Below, piece by piece: positions 33,160 through 42,279 of a stretch of DNA of 64,000 nt (positions are counted from its first letter, which is position 1; each line of letters begins with the position of its first letter). This DNA comes from Gambelia wislizenii (Eukaryota; Chordata; Lepidosauria; Squamata; Crotaphytidae), in assembly GCA_030847615.1 (NCBI GenBank), contig JAUMIR010000003.1:288356265-288420264 (forward strand), in the 5' to 3' direction. Below the pieces are notes generated by a model that had not been told where the DNA came from, made no database searches, and worked only from the letters and a program-made list of their open reading frames with translations. The translations under genes were made by a program, and so were the position numbers.

Positions 33160-35072
33160 AGGCTCCTCCCGTCAACAGTCCTTACTCGGAACACTCTCCA
33201 GTGGGGGGAAGGCTGTCAAAGTTCCTGAGCGCCTGGTTAACATCCACAAAGGACAAGTGGGTCCTCGAGACCATAGCTCACGGATACAAAGTGGACTTCA
33301 ATGTAGAGCCCAGGAACAGATTTCTACCAGCGCCAGTACCAACAAACCAGCAAAAGGCGCAGAACCTAAGAACAGCCATAAACCACCTACTGGAGATAGA
33401 AGCAATAGAAGAGGTACCGGTCACTCAACGTTTCTCAGGGGTGTACTCTTACTTCTTCACAGTGCCAAAAAAGGACGGAAGCTTAAGGTCGGTATTAGAT
33501 CTCAAATTTACCAATTCATTCGTCACCTACAAACGATTCAAGATGGAAACACTCTCATCCATCCGGGTCGCCGTACAGGGGGGAGACTTCTTGGCCTCCC
33601 TCGATCTGTCGGAAGCCTACCTTCACATCAAGATGCACCCGGACAGTCGGCGATTCCTCAGATTCGCATTCGGAGAGGAACATTACCAGTTCAAGGCTCT
33701 CCCTTTCGGCCTGGCAACGGCCCCGCGGGTCTTCACCAAGGTCATGGTGCTACTGATGGCACACCTCAGGATGAAAGGGATACACCTCTACCCTTACCTG
33801 GACGACATCCTGTTGAGGGCACACTCGAAGGACAAGGCCCTACGGGATCTGCAGGTAACAATTCAATGCCTACAGAGACACGGCTTCACGGTGAACTTCA
33901 AGAAAAGTACGCTGATACCGGCACAGAGCATAGTCCACTTAGGGGTACAAATAGACACAGAAAACTACTCAGTCGCGTTGTCCAGGGAAAGACAAACGAC
34001 CATACAACAGGAAGCAATGTCAGCGGGCCGGAAGCGGAGGGCACAAGTTGCGTGCCTGGCGAGACTCTTCGGCCTAATGGTATCCGCAATTCAGATTGTG
34101 CCATGGGCGAGATTCCACTCCAGACCACTACAGGAGTTGCTTCTTCCTCACCAAGAAAGAATATCTCGCAAGGAGACCTTCATGCTAGACATCCCAGAGA
34201 GAGTGAGACAATCGCTTACCTGGTGGACCCTGGCACAAAATGTAGCCAAAGGATCTCCCCTGACTGTCAGTCACCAAATAGTAGTAACCTCGGATGCCAG
34301 CCTCCGCGGATGGGGAGCCCATTGCCAAGGAGACGTGGCACAGGGGCTCTGGTCAAGAGAAGAACAGGAACACAGCATCAACTGGCTGGAGCTCAGGGCA
34401 GCTCGGCTAGCACTACAACACTTCTCCAACAAGCTCAGGAACAAGCACGTACTCCTTCTCACGGACAACACAACGACACGCTTATACATAGCGCGACAAG
34501 GAGGGTCCAGAACCCGGTCCCTACACAAGGAAGCCGTGATCCTGTTCCAATGGGCGGAACAGACAGTCCTGTCCCTGTCGGCCCAGCATCTACAAGGTCA
34601 GGACAACATTCAAGCGGACTTCTTGAGCAGGCAGACGGTACTCCCGGGAGAATGGGAACTGAACCAGGAGACCTTCGCACACATTCAACGGAACTTCGGG
34701 GAAATGTCAGTGGACATGTTCGCATCACACCTGAATGCCAAACTGGACCGCTTCTTCACCAGATTCTTTCACCCAAGGGCGGAGGGAACCGATGCCCTCC
34801 GCTCTCGGTGGCCAAAGGGCCTACTATACGCATTCCCACCGTTTCCCCTAGTAGGGAAAACATGCAGGAAAATACGAGAAGAGGGAGCTCAAGTAGTGCT
34901 GATTGCACCACATTGGCCCCGCCGTCCGTGGTTCTCGGACCTAGCAGAGATGTCGATCGAACCACCTATGCGTATATTCCCACGTCAGGATCTCCTCCTT
35001 CAAGGACCAGTCGCCCACAACGACGTCACATGGCTACAACTGACAGCGTGGAGATTGAGCGGAGAGCTCTAG
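33072..35072 (+). CDS. DIRS-B1 reverse transcriptase/RNase H/possible methyltransferase-like ORF
   Basis: 666 codons, uninterrupted. The domain order is as in copy 3: RT (FFTVPKKDGSLRSVLDLKF, LASLDLSEAYLHIKMHP, ALPFGLATAPRVFTK, YLDD), RNase H (VVTSDASLRGWGAH, INWLELRAARLAL, LLLTDNTTTRLYIARQGG, QADFLSR), then VDMFASHLNAKLDRFF and FPPFPLVG. The first codon of the open stretch is GTG, and the frame is -1 relative to gag, so expression would need a frameshift. The rest of the element is lost, so this copy cannot act alone. Confidence 0.85.
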   Translation: MGKNKLRYTSSALRHPPRIKTAEEEPSLVEAPPVNSPYSEHSPVGGRLSKFLSAWLTSTKDKWVLETIAHGYKVDFNVEPRNRFLPAPVPTNQQKAQNLRTAINHLLEIEAIEEVPVTQRFSGVYSYFFTVPKKDGSLRSVLDLKFTNSFVTYKRFKMETLSSIRVAVQGGDFLASLDLSEAYLHIKMHPDSRRFLRFAFGEEHYQFKALPFGLATAPRVFTKVMVLLMAHLRMKGIHLYPYLDDILLRAHSKDKALRDLQVTIQCLQRHGFTVNFKKSTLIPAQSIVHLGVQIDTENYSVALSRERQTTIQQEAMSAGRKRRAQVACLARLFGLMVSAIQIVPWARFHSRPLQELLLPHQERISRKETFMLDIPERVRQSLTWWTLAQNVAKGSPLTVSHQIVVTSDASLRGWGAHCQGDVAQGLWSREEQEHSINWLELRAARLALQHFSNKLRNKHVLLLTDNTTTRLYIARQGGSRTRSLHKEAVILFQWAEQTVLSLSAQHLQGQDNIQADFLSRQTVLPGEWELNQETFAHIQRNFGEMSVDMFASHLNAKLDRFFTRFFHPRAEGTDALRSRWPKGLLYAFPPFPLVGKTCRKIREEGAQVVLIAPHWPRRPWFSDLAEMSIEPPMRIFPRQDLLLQGPVAHNDVTWLQLTAWRLSGEL

Positions 35073-35236
35073 AGGCCTGCGGATACGAGGAAAACGTAAT
35101 GCGCACCCTGCTAGCCTCACGCAGGCCATCGACGAGAAAGATATACCAGGCTACATGGAGGGTGTTGTCCCAATGGTGCGCAAACGCAGACGTGAATCCA
35201 CCAAAATACAGCGCTAGATCAAGGGATCCAACATGA
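35030..35236 (+). pseudogene. DIRS-B1 recombinase N-terminus, cut off by tandem junction
   Basis: MATTDSVEIERRALEACGYE begins at 35030. After residue 57 (VNP) the frame runs into L1-derived sequence and stops at 35236. It contains none of the catalytic residues. The identical chimera is found in copy 2 (44150-44356). Confidence 0.85.
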
Positions 35237-35259
35237 TGGCCGACGACAACAACTGGAAT

Positions 35260-35880
35260 GCTTGAATAGTTACCTAGCAACCAAGGTTGACGATTTGGAA
35301 AATCGCAATAGGCATGTAAATAATTGTCTATGCGGGTTCCCAAATTATGATGAAAAGGAGGTTAACTTTCATTTATGGTCCAGTGGATAAATGGCTGTTT
35401 TCCAGACCTGGATCTTAAAGCAACAGACATTGAGCGAATACACAGGATTCCTCATCTGAACCCCAAATTCAATAATGCCCTGAGAGATGTAATCATTTGC
35501 TTCTCTTACCCACAAAAGACTCAAGTTCTAAAGAAACTTACCTCGGTTGAAAGGCTAACCTGTCATGACCATAATATACATGTATTCCAAGATGTCTCAG
35601 CCAAGACCTTCCGACGTCAACAGCGGCTATTTGGGCCATTCACTCTTCTGTTACAACAAAGAGAGGATCAAATACAAGTGGGTCTTCCCTTTAAGTTCAT
35701 TATTATGAAATGGGCGACTACTTTGATGGCTTTGACCAGCTCATACGGGTTTGTGAGGCTCTGGATATTGTGGTTCCCCAGGACCTGGAGAAGTGGATGT
35801 AAGAAGATGATGATCTACCACCCTGGGACCAATCCTCTACTGCCCAGACCCATGGAGCTTCAAATTGGATGAAGGTTCAG
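35260..35880 (+). pseudogene. L1 ORF1 remnant (unit 1)
   Basis: Encodes the coiled-coil end DDLENRNRHVNNCLCGFP, the RRM/C-terminal region (CFPDLDLKATDIERIHRIPH, ICFSYPQKTQVLKKL) and, after a frameshift near 35705, GDYFDGFDQLIRVCEALDIV. These are the order and motifs of L1-clade ORF1 RNA-binding proteins. A TAA at about 35800 is present here where unit 2 reads CAA. Not functional. Confidence 0.75.
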
Positions 35881-36804
35881 TGGAAAAGGAATGGGCAACA
35901 CAGATCAGCAGCTAGTGGAAGTCCTAATATTGACACTCCTTGATTGAAGTAATTAATTGCACTGGTTTGTTTTACTCGTCCTTGAGGGGGGGGCTTCCTC
36001 TTCTCAGTTGGTTCATGCATAAGGTCAGGTATTGCCCCTTACAGAGCTTGTCTCCCTTGTTGTATTCATGGATGACTACCATCCCTCCTCCCCCTTCCCT
36101 GCTTTACGTGCCTTCCACTTGACAGGTTTTGTTAGCCGTCCTGTTTGAGCCCTTGTATTACATGCAGAGATGTGGCGCCCCTCCATGCTCTTCTTCCCGC
36201 CTTGTGTGCCATAAATTTTTCTTTTCTTCTCTCATTACCCTTCTCCTTTCCCTCCTTCTGCTGTTGAAAGCCATTTCCCCCCTCCCAGGCCTCATTTTGA
36301 TACATTCCCCACCATTCTCCGAAAACCCTAGACAGTATGGTCCTCTCTGTATGATGCTTTAATCTCACACTGACCAAAATATGATAAGGTTGCAATATTT
36401 GGCTGCACTAGGGTTTTTCTTGCTCTAAAATTTTATGTTTGTTTCCCATTACTTTCCCTCCCATTACCCATTCTTCATTTTTCCTCTTTGTGACATTTAC
36501 CTTCTGCTTGTTGATGTTCCTGCGTTTAGATCCTTCTTAAATCAGTACCCTAACTCTTCTGTAATCTGTTAATTGTCATCCTCCACTCCCTGATGTAACA
36601 CCAAGACCCCCTTCTTCTTTCTACTCATCCACTTGCTCTCTTATCTCCAATTTGTTAGTGTAACACCGTGTCATCATAGAGACCCCTGCTCTGCAAAATG
36701 TACTCACTTCACACCCCTGTTGCCTCTGAGGAGATTGCCATCTTCAGGCTTGATCGAGCCACTTCAAATCTCCAGCTGGCTCTTCCTCTTGGCAGTTTAA
36801 TTTG
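35881..36804. other. L1 region between ORF1 and ORF2 (unit 1)
   Basis: Pyrimidine-rich sequence with no protein motif. It is assigned to L1 by position between ORF1 and the endonuclease start. Repeated at 45001-45924 in unit 2. Confidence 0.5.
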
Positions 36805-37672
36805 TGGTTGTCTTTATGGATCTTCTTTGTGGTAATTCCTGCGCTTGTGCAGAGCATTCGGAACTTTCTAGAATCGCTAGGCAGACTTTTGGCGGTGGCC
36901 TCGCCCACCCTAACGGTTGCCCTGAGGCGGTTGCCACACATTCAGTTCCAATACGGACTCCGCAAACAGCAGCACCCCAATATCTTTTAAAACAATCATG
37001 ATGTAGAGGGGAGGATGGGTGGGTCTGTGTGAATTCACCGAAGATGTCTTAGTAGCCAGCTCCACAACAGCCGTTGGTGGAGCAGCGTAGGGCACCAGCG
37101 CACGTTCATAAAGAAAGGAACGGAGGCGCGTCATCCTTTGCTTTCTTGCTTGTGGAGTAAATGCCTTACAATGCGGGTAGGACTCCACATTATGGGCTTA
37201 CCCCAGACAAATTAAACATTTTGAGTGCCCATCAGAGTTAGGCAATTTAGCCTAGCAAATCTCGCAGCGTTTAAAGGCTTCCATTTTAGAGGCCTTTTTT
37301 TTTTTAACCAAATCAAAGTCTGGTGATCGTCAATCCAAAGTCGTTCAGTCCAAATCAAGCCAAAATATCAGTCCTACCATACACCAAGTCCAATTCCGTT
37401 AGCCAAAATCCTCATCAAAACCGAAAGTAAGCGATCTCTCAGAGCAAAGTTCCTGTGCATGCTGCTAGCGTGGCGGACGAAAAGGAACTAAGGGGAATGT
37501 GCAGCAGCTGCCTCAGGGCGACCGTTAGGGTGGGCGGGGCTACTGCCAAAAGTCTGCCTAGCGATTCTAGGAAGTTCCAAATGCTCTGCACAGGCGCAGG
37601 AATTACGCAACTGAGTAACTTCACAGAAGACTACTCGAAGATCTATGGTTACAGGTAAGCAACCTGACCTTC
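36805..37672. mobile_element. Mini DIRS-A derivative with inverted gag fragment (unit 1)
   Basis: The left end (36820-36930) matches the DIRS-A left ITR (GCAGAGCATTCGGAACTTTC, 'tagaatcgctaggcag'). The right end (37510-37672) matches the inverted ITR plus the right-specific terminus ('gatctatggttacaggtaag'). Between them, on the minus strand, lie the DIRS-A leader and a gag start fragment reading SYPHCKAFTPQARKQRMTRL, FLYERALVP. It is under 0.9 kb and has no RT or recombinase, so it is a non-autonomous derivative. Confidence 0.8.
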
Positions 37673-37879
37673 CCCCAGTTTGAACTTCCCTCCCTCTTTG
37701 GACAGCAAGTTTGTCCATCAAGCATCTCTTAAGTCATAGGGTTGTACTTTTTGCAGTCTCTCTGCATGGGTCCTTTCATTTACCCATATTTAGAGCAGTT
37801 ATGAAAAGTTCACCTTCCTCTCACCAATTTCCTTGATATGGGTTAGTGGATCACTTTAAAGTAGTATCCCTACTTTATG

Positions 37880-37995
37880 TCAGGGATGTCATAGGTGTCT
37901 AGGATCTCTAGTGAAGAGAGCCAGAATCTCTCTGTACTTGAAAAAGCTTCATATTGTCTATACACAGGAGACCCATTGTAAGGTTGCAAATATAG
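37880..37995 (+). pseudogene. L1 ORF2 endonuclease start (unit 1)
   Basis: Encodes VKRARISLYLKKLHIVYTQE-THC, the L1 apurinic-like endonuclease motif (usually ..KR..I..YLK...DI.FLQETH). It is interrupted at 37996 by a Tigger MITE and resumes at about 39150. Confidence 0.75.
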
Positions 37996-39146
37996 TACAG
38001 TTGTCCCTTCATATTTGCTTGGGTTTGGTTCCACGATCCCCCGTGGATACCAAAATCCCTGAATACTCAAGTCCCATTATATGCAATTGCATAGCAATAA
38101 TAATAATAATAATAATAATAATATTTTTATTTTTAACCCGCCCCTCTGCTCGGCAACCGGGGCGGCGTACAGCAAGATTAAAACAACATCAAGTTAAAAC
38201 AATCCTTCCCCATCCTAACCCTCCCACCCCTTAAAACTAAATTAAACTAATGGAGAGTTAAAACAAATATAAAATACAATAAATAAATAAATGAATGAAT
38301 AAATAAAGGCAACTATGGCAAGGGGGTGGGTAGCAATCAGTCCACTAGAACCGGGAAGTTATTCTGGGAAGGCCTGCTGGAAGAGATCCGTCTTTAGCGC
38401 TTTCTTGAAGCTATCAAGAATAGTGATAAGACGGATGTCATCCGGCAGGCCATTCCAAAGTCTGGGAGCCATAGAAGAGAAGGCCCTCTGGGAGGTCTGC
38501 GACAGCCTAGTTTTCATAGGCTGCAGCAGGTTCCTCCCAGAGGACCAAAGTGCGCGGGTGGGATCATACGGGATGAGGCGGTCCCGGAGATAAGATGGAC
38601 CCAAGCCATGTAGGGCTTTAAAGGTTAAAACCAACACCTTGTACTGTGCCTGGAAACTAATCGGCAGCCAATGGAGAGATTTAAGCACAGGTGTTATATG
38701 CTCTCTCCTAGATGTACCCGTAATTAACCTGGCTGCCATATTTTGTACCAGTTGAAGTTTCCGGGTTAGGCACAAGGGTAGCCCCATGTAGAGTGCGTTA
38801 CAGTAATCCAAACGTGAGGTTACCAAAGCATGTACCACAGTTTCCAGATCCCTTGTATCCATGGCAGTCTCAACTCCATATCCTGTCCTGAAGCCAGTTT
38901 GAAATGGATCAAGATAATCAGTTTCATCCAAGATGGCTTGGAGTTGGGAAGCAACTGCCCTCTCGTTTACCTTGCTTAAAAAAGGTAGCAAGGACACTGG
39001 TCTATCTTATAACAAGGGACACCATGCAAAATGGTGTCCCTTATATAAGATGGCAAAATCAAGGTTTGCTTTTTGGATTATTATTTTTTAAAGAATATTT
39101 TCAAGCAGTGAATACTTAAATCTGTGGATACGGAGGGACAACTGTA
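37996..39146. mobile_element. Tigger-like MITE split by a CR1 insertion (unit 1)
   Basis: The left half (37996-38094) begins TACAGTTGTCCCTTCATATT and the right half (39025-39146) ends GGAGGGACAACTGTA; both match T2. The CR1 fragment at 38095-39024 lies between them. The MITE itself lies in the L1 endonuclease. Confidence 0.85.
38095..39024 (-). mobile_element. CR1/L3-like LINE 3' end inside the Tigger MITE (unit 1)
   Basis: Minus-strand, 5'-truncated. The (ATT)n tail lies at the left (38095-38122), the 3' UTR follows, then a 212-codon frame (38997-38359) from RAVASQLQAILDETDYLDPF and FQTGFRTGYGVETA through LHWLPISFQAQYKVLVLTFK to AFPE. RT motifs between GVETA and the C-terminal domain are largely deleted, so the frame is a fusion of two parts of ORF2. 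It looks young, being uninterrupted. Confidence 0.85.
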
Positions 39147-39149
39147 CTG

Positions 39150-39360
39150 CCATGTCACATATTTGACAACCAATTTGCTGCAGGCAATTCCCAAAAGCCG
39201 AGAGGAATTGCAATTCTCTTTAACCGGTCCTGTCCATTTCAGGTGGAGAAGGTCTACAGCAACCCAGATGGTCACTATATCATCCTTATTGGTGACGTAG
39301 CTCAGAAAAAAATTCACTTTGGGGACCTTTTACTTGCCCAACTCAGGCCAACAGGCTTTT
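39150..39360 (+). pseudogene. L1 ORF2 endonuclease middle (unit 1)
   Basis: Encodes NSQKPRGIAILFNRSCPFQV and NPDGHYIILIGDV, the L1 endonuclease segment 'S..RGVAIL...LPF......DP.GRY'. It is cut at TTTT (39357-39360) by DIRS-B and resumes at 54807 after copy 3. Confidence 0.8.
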
Positions 39361-39500
39361 CTGTAGGTCTAGATGGCAGGACCAATCCGGAAGTGTTGGG
39401 AACCTAGGACCGCCCGGCTTAAGCAGGAAGTAGAACAAAGCCTCTTGGGAGATTTTTGTCCCTTTGTTCTCCAGTCCTCTTCTCCCACGAGGCCAGTTCT
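39361..39500 (+). repeat. DIRS-B2 left inverted terminal repeat
   Basis: Same sequence as 48480-48618; inverted counterpart only at 54634-54806, after copy 3. Confidence 0.9.
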
Positions 39501-39599
39501 ACTTCCTGCTTCGCCCGGCAAGGCAGGTATCTCAACTCCTCCGGATTGACTTCTATCTTAGACCTTTATTCTTCTAATTTTTTCTATCTAACCCCTGCT

Positions 39600-40296
39600 A
39601 TCCTCAACCTCTTACAAAAAAAAGAAAAAAAGAATTTCTTTCTCCTTTCCCCCTCCAGCGCGCTAGGCCCTTACCCCCTCCCCCCCGGCAGCGGAGCAGC
39701 CCCAACGGCCAGCCGCTTTTCCCCCTGCCCCAACTCTGCATTCCCCCCCCCTCGGCAGCGGAGCGGCCCCCGACGGCCAGCCGTTTTCCCCCGTTCCAAC
39801 TCTGCACTCCCCCCCCCTCGGCAGCGGAGCGGCCCGACGGCCTTCTCCGGCTCCCGCAGCGCGACGGCCAGCAGCCGAACAGCGCTGCAAGCAGCCACGT
39901 CCACGCATCCCTTTAAACGATCCCGCTTCTCCGCGTGCCCCCCCCCTGCGGGATAGGGGCACCCCAGAGCTTGCCGCGCTCCACAGGCAAGGGAGTAGCA
40001 GCACAGGGCTGAGCGCCCCCCCCCTCTGGCAGAGACTAACGCTCCGCACCGGCGTTCCCTCCCCCCACCTTCTAGCCGCGGCGCCCTGCAAGGGCACAGC
40101 CGCCGCGCAAGCGCGTCCTCCCCCCCACCGAACGCTTCCTACCCTAAGCCCCCCCGGGCAGGTCACTATACAGCCAAACGGGGACCGTGCCAGGCTCACT
40201 AAACCCATAGCCGGCCTTTAGTTGTGCGAAAGCCTTGTCTCTCAGGCGCCACCTGCTGTTCACTGCCTACACTGCACCCAGTAGAAACAGGCAATC
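39600..40296 (+). other. DIRS-B2 GC-rich leader
   Basis: Begins with an A-run, then C-rich sequence with three imperfect repeats of about 55-60 bp carrying CGGCAGCGGAGCGGCCC (about 39685-39840). It leads to the gag ATG at 40297. Probably the 5' untranslated/promoter region (inference). The long minus-strand frames here are composition artefacts. Confidence 0.6.
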
Positions 40297-42279
40297 ATGG
40301 GGGGCATCAGAAGCAACAGACCTGATGCCAAGAAGGATACCACCAAACCGAGAAAGAGGGGGACGTTGGAGTGTGATGGCCCCAAAGATGGCGCCAGTGA
40401 ACTCCCATCCACCAGTAGCGCCTCCGCTGGCCTCCTATCTGCCCTAGTGGCACAGAGGAGCGCCGCAAAGGAAGCGGAGAGGGCCCTCACTAGCGGCGGC
40501 TCCAGCAGTGTAACCAAGGCCACCAACAGCCAGCCTCTCAACAAATCAACATCGCAGGAGGGCCTGGGAGACGCGGGGGCCGAGGTATCTTCCCTGCCCC
40601 CACGGAGCTTCCCCAACAACACCAGCCTGCTAGACATCCTGATGAAGAAGACACAGGATAAGGTAGGCGGAACGGCGTTTTCTACTGCCAGGTACTACCT
40701 GGACACCTTGGAATTTTCAAGTGATGGGGAGGAGGGTGAAGGGGAAGCCCTCACGGGAAGGGGGAGAGAGGAGATTTTGGGCGATGTCCAGTGTGAGAAC
40801 GAAGAAGCAGTCGATATTGAAACACAGGGGGACCTCGCAGTGGGGGGTGGCAAAAATGTGGAGGAAAGGGTAAAGAAAGCCAAGAAGGACTCAATCAGAT
40901 TGGCTTTGAAAATGTTATCAGAAGCCCTTATCTCCGATCAGGAGGAAGATCAGGAAGAAACTGCCAGTGCCCTGAACCTCCTGAGGAAACGAAGGGAGAG
41001 GGGAAAGACGCCTATTCCAAAAAAGAATAAGGCACCCCTAAACCCTCCGAAACCACCGGAGAACAGAGGGGGAAACGCTAAAGAAAAGCAAACAGGCAGG
41101 AAAAGGAAGGATCCACCCTCCAGACACTCGTCCGAGGAGTCGGATGGGGCCTCGGAAGGGGACGAGATTATCCAAAACTCCAACCTAGACCTAGACCTCA
41201 TGGGGGACAACGATGACACCTACATCCCCGACAGGGAGGAAGGGGAACTCTCGGAGTCGGAAACATCAGACTCGGAGGCCGCCGACAGAATTTTTCAAGG
41301 GGAAAAGTTCCCATACCTCATCAGCAGGGCTCTGTCTGCTCTGGGGATAGCGCCTCCCGTGGTCAACCAAGACAATGCGGAGGACCCTCATGCCCCCAGA
41401 AGCGAGAAGGCAGCGGCCCTAATGCCCTCGAACAAATCGAAAAGACCACTCTTCCCGTTCCCAAGAGCCTTCTGGAACCTGGTAACGGAGGAGTGGGACA
41501 AACCAGCGCTGGGAAGGCGGGGCACGGCAGCTGCCCAGAGGTTTTACAGCTTTCCCAAGGAAGTACTAGACAAACTGAAGACCCCAGTGGTAGATAAGCC
41601 AGTGGTATCAATGGTCTCCAACTCTCTGGCTCCTAGGGAAGAAGACGGAGTCCTCAAGGATGCCGACGAAAAAAGGGCCGATGGTGCACTCAAGAGGACG
41701 TTCGAATCCTCCACATTAGGGATTAGATCGTCAATGGCCACAGCTCTAATTTCTCGAGCAGCCATTATCTGGCTACAAGAGGTCATGGAGGCCGAAAACC
41801 TGGAAACAGGGGCCCTAGACAAGGCCTTTAGCAGGATCCGTTTAGCCCTCAACTTTATCGCGGATGCCCCACAGGATTCCCTTACATATGCAGCCAGGGC
41901 CTCAGGGGCGGCCAACCTAGCGAGAAGATACCTGTGGGTTAAACAATGGGATGCAGATGGCAAATCCAGGAATGCCTTGGCCACCGCCGCGTTCAAAGGA
42001 GCCAAACTGTTTGGCGAGGATGCTCTCAAAGATATACTGGTCGAGACGAAAGATAAGAAGCAGGCAATGCCCTTAACGGGGCGTAAGAACTATAAGAGGA
42101 CTTTCAGGCGCCCAGCCCAGACCAATAACTCCTTTCGCCACTACAGAGGAAGCGGACGGAGGACCGACTTCAGATCCACAAGGCCACCGTGGGCAAGAAC
42201 AAACTACGTTATACGTCAAGCGCCCTTCGCCACCCCCCCCCCCGAATCAAAACCGCAGAGGAGGAGCCCAGCCTCGTAG
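40297..42279 (+). CDS. DIRS-B2 gag-like ORF, intact
   Basis: ATG at 40297 opens MGGIRSNRPDAKKDTTKPRK and runs 660 codons without interruption. N-terminal basic/Ser-rich region; acidic segments near codons 140-160 (SSDGEEGEGEAL) and 200-320; lysine-rich linker; a globular-looking block (about 360-580) with FPRAFWNLVTEEWDKPALGR; Arg/Gly/Tyr-rich tail. No CCHC knuckle. It is equivalent to DIRS ORF1 by position and presumably forms the RNA-containing particle. An 11-C run (42233-42243) lies 12 codons before the stop in the overlap with RT. Confidence 0.85.
   Translation: MGGIRSNRPDAKKDTTKPRKRGTLECDGPKDGASELPSTSSASAGLLSALVAQRSAAKEAERALTSGGSSSVTKATNSQPLNKSTSQEGLGDAGAEVSSLPPRSFPNNTSLLDILMKKTQDKVGGTAFSTARYYLDTLEFSSDGEEGEGEALTGRGREEILGDVQCENEEAVDIETQGDLAVGGGKNVEERVKKAKKDSIRLALKMLSEALISDQEEDQEETASALNLLRKRRERGKTPIPKKNKAPLNPPKPPENRGGNAKEKQTGRKRKDPPSRHSSEESDGASEGDEIIQNSNLDLDLMGDNDDTYIPDREEGELSESETSDSEAADRIFQGEKFPYLISRALSALGIAPPVVNQDNAEDPHAPRSEKAAALMPSNKSKRPLFPFPRAFWNLVTEEWDKPALGRRGTAAAQRFYSFPKEVLDKLKTPVVDKPVVSMVSNSLAPREEDGVLKDADEKRADGALKRTFESSTLGIRSSMATALISRAAIIWLQEVMEAENLETGALDKAFSRIRLALNFIADAPQDSLTYAARASGAANLARRYLWVKQWDADGKSRNALATAAFKGAKLFGEDALKDILVETKDKKQAMPLTGRKNYKRTFRRPAQTNNSFRHYRGSGRRTDFRSTRPPWARTNYVIRQAPFATPPPESKPQRRSPAS

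Larger units (their letters stand above)
31779..35200 (+). mobile_element. DIRS-B copy 1 (truncated at both ends)
   Basis: Starts abruptly inside the gag-like gene: the sequence from ATTGGCTTTGAAAATG onward matches 40901 and 50020. It ends abruptly inside the recombinase gene after CGTGAATCCA at 35200, where L1 sequence (CCAAAATACAG) begins. It has no ITR, no ICR and no recombinase catalytic domain. Identity to the other two copies is near complete by eye. Confidence 0.9.

Noticed and set aside
35375..35872. 165-codon ORF as an intact host gene
   Set aside because: It matches L1 ORF1 motifs, changes frame relative to the family near 35705, and is duplicated with the rest of the L1.
39663..40208. 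181-codon minus-strand frame (and its copy at 48782-49327)
   Set aside because: It covers the C-rich DIRS-B leader. Its residues (Gly/Arg/Ala) follow from composition, and sense-strand structure explains the region.
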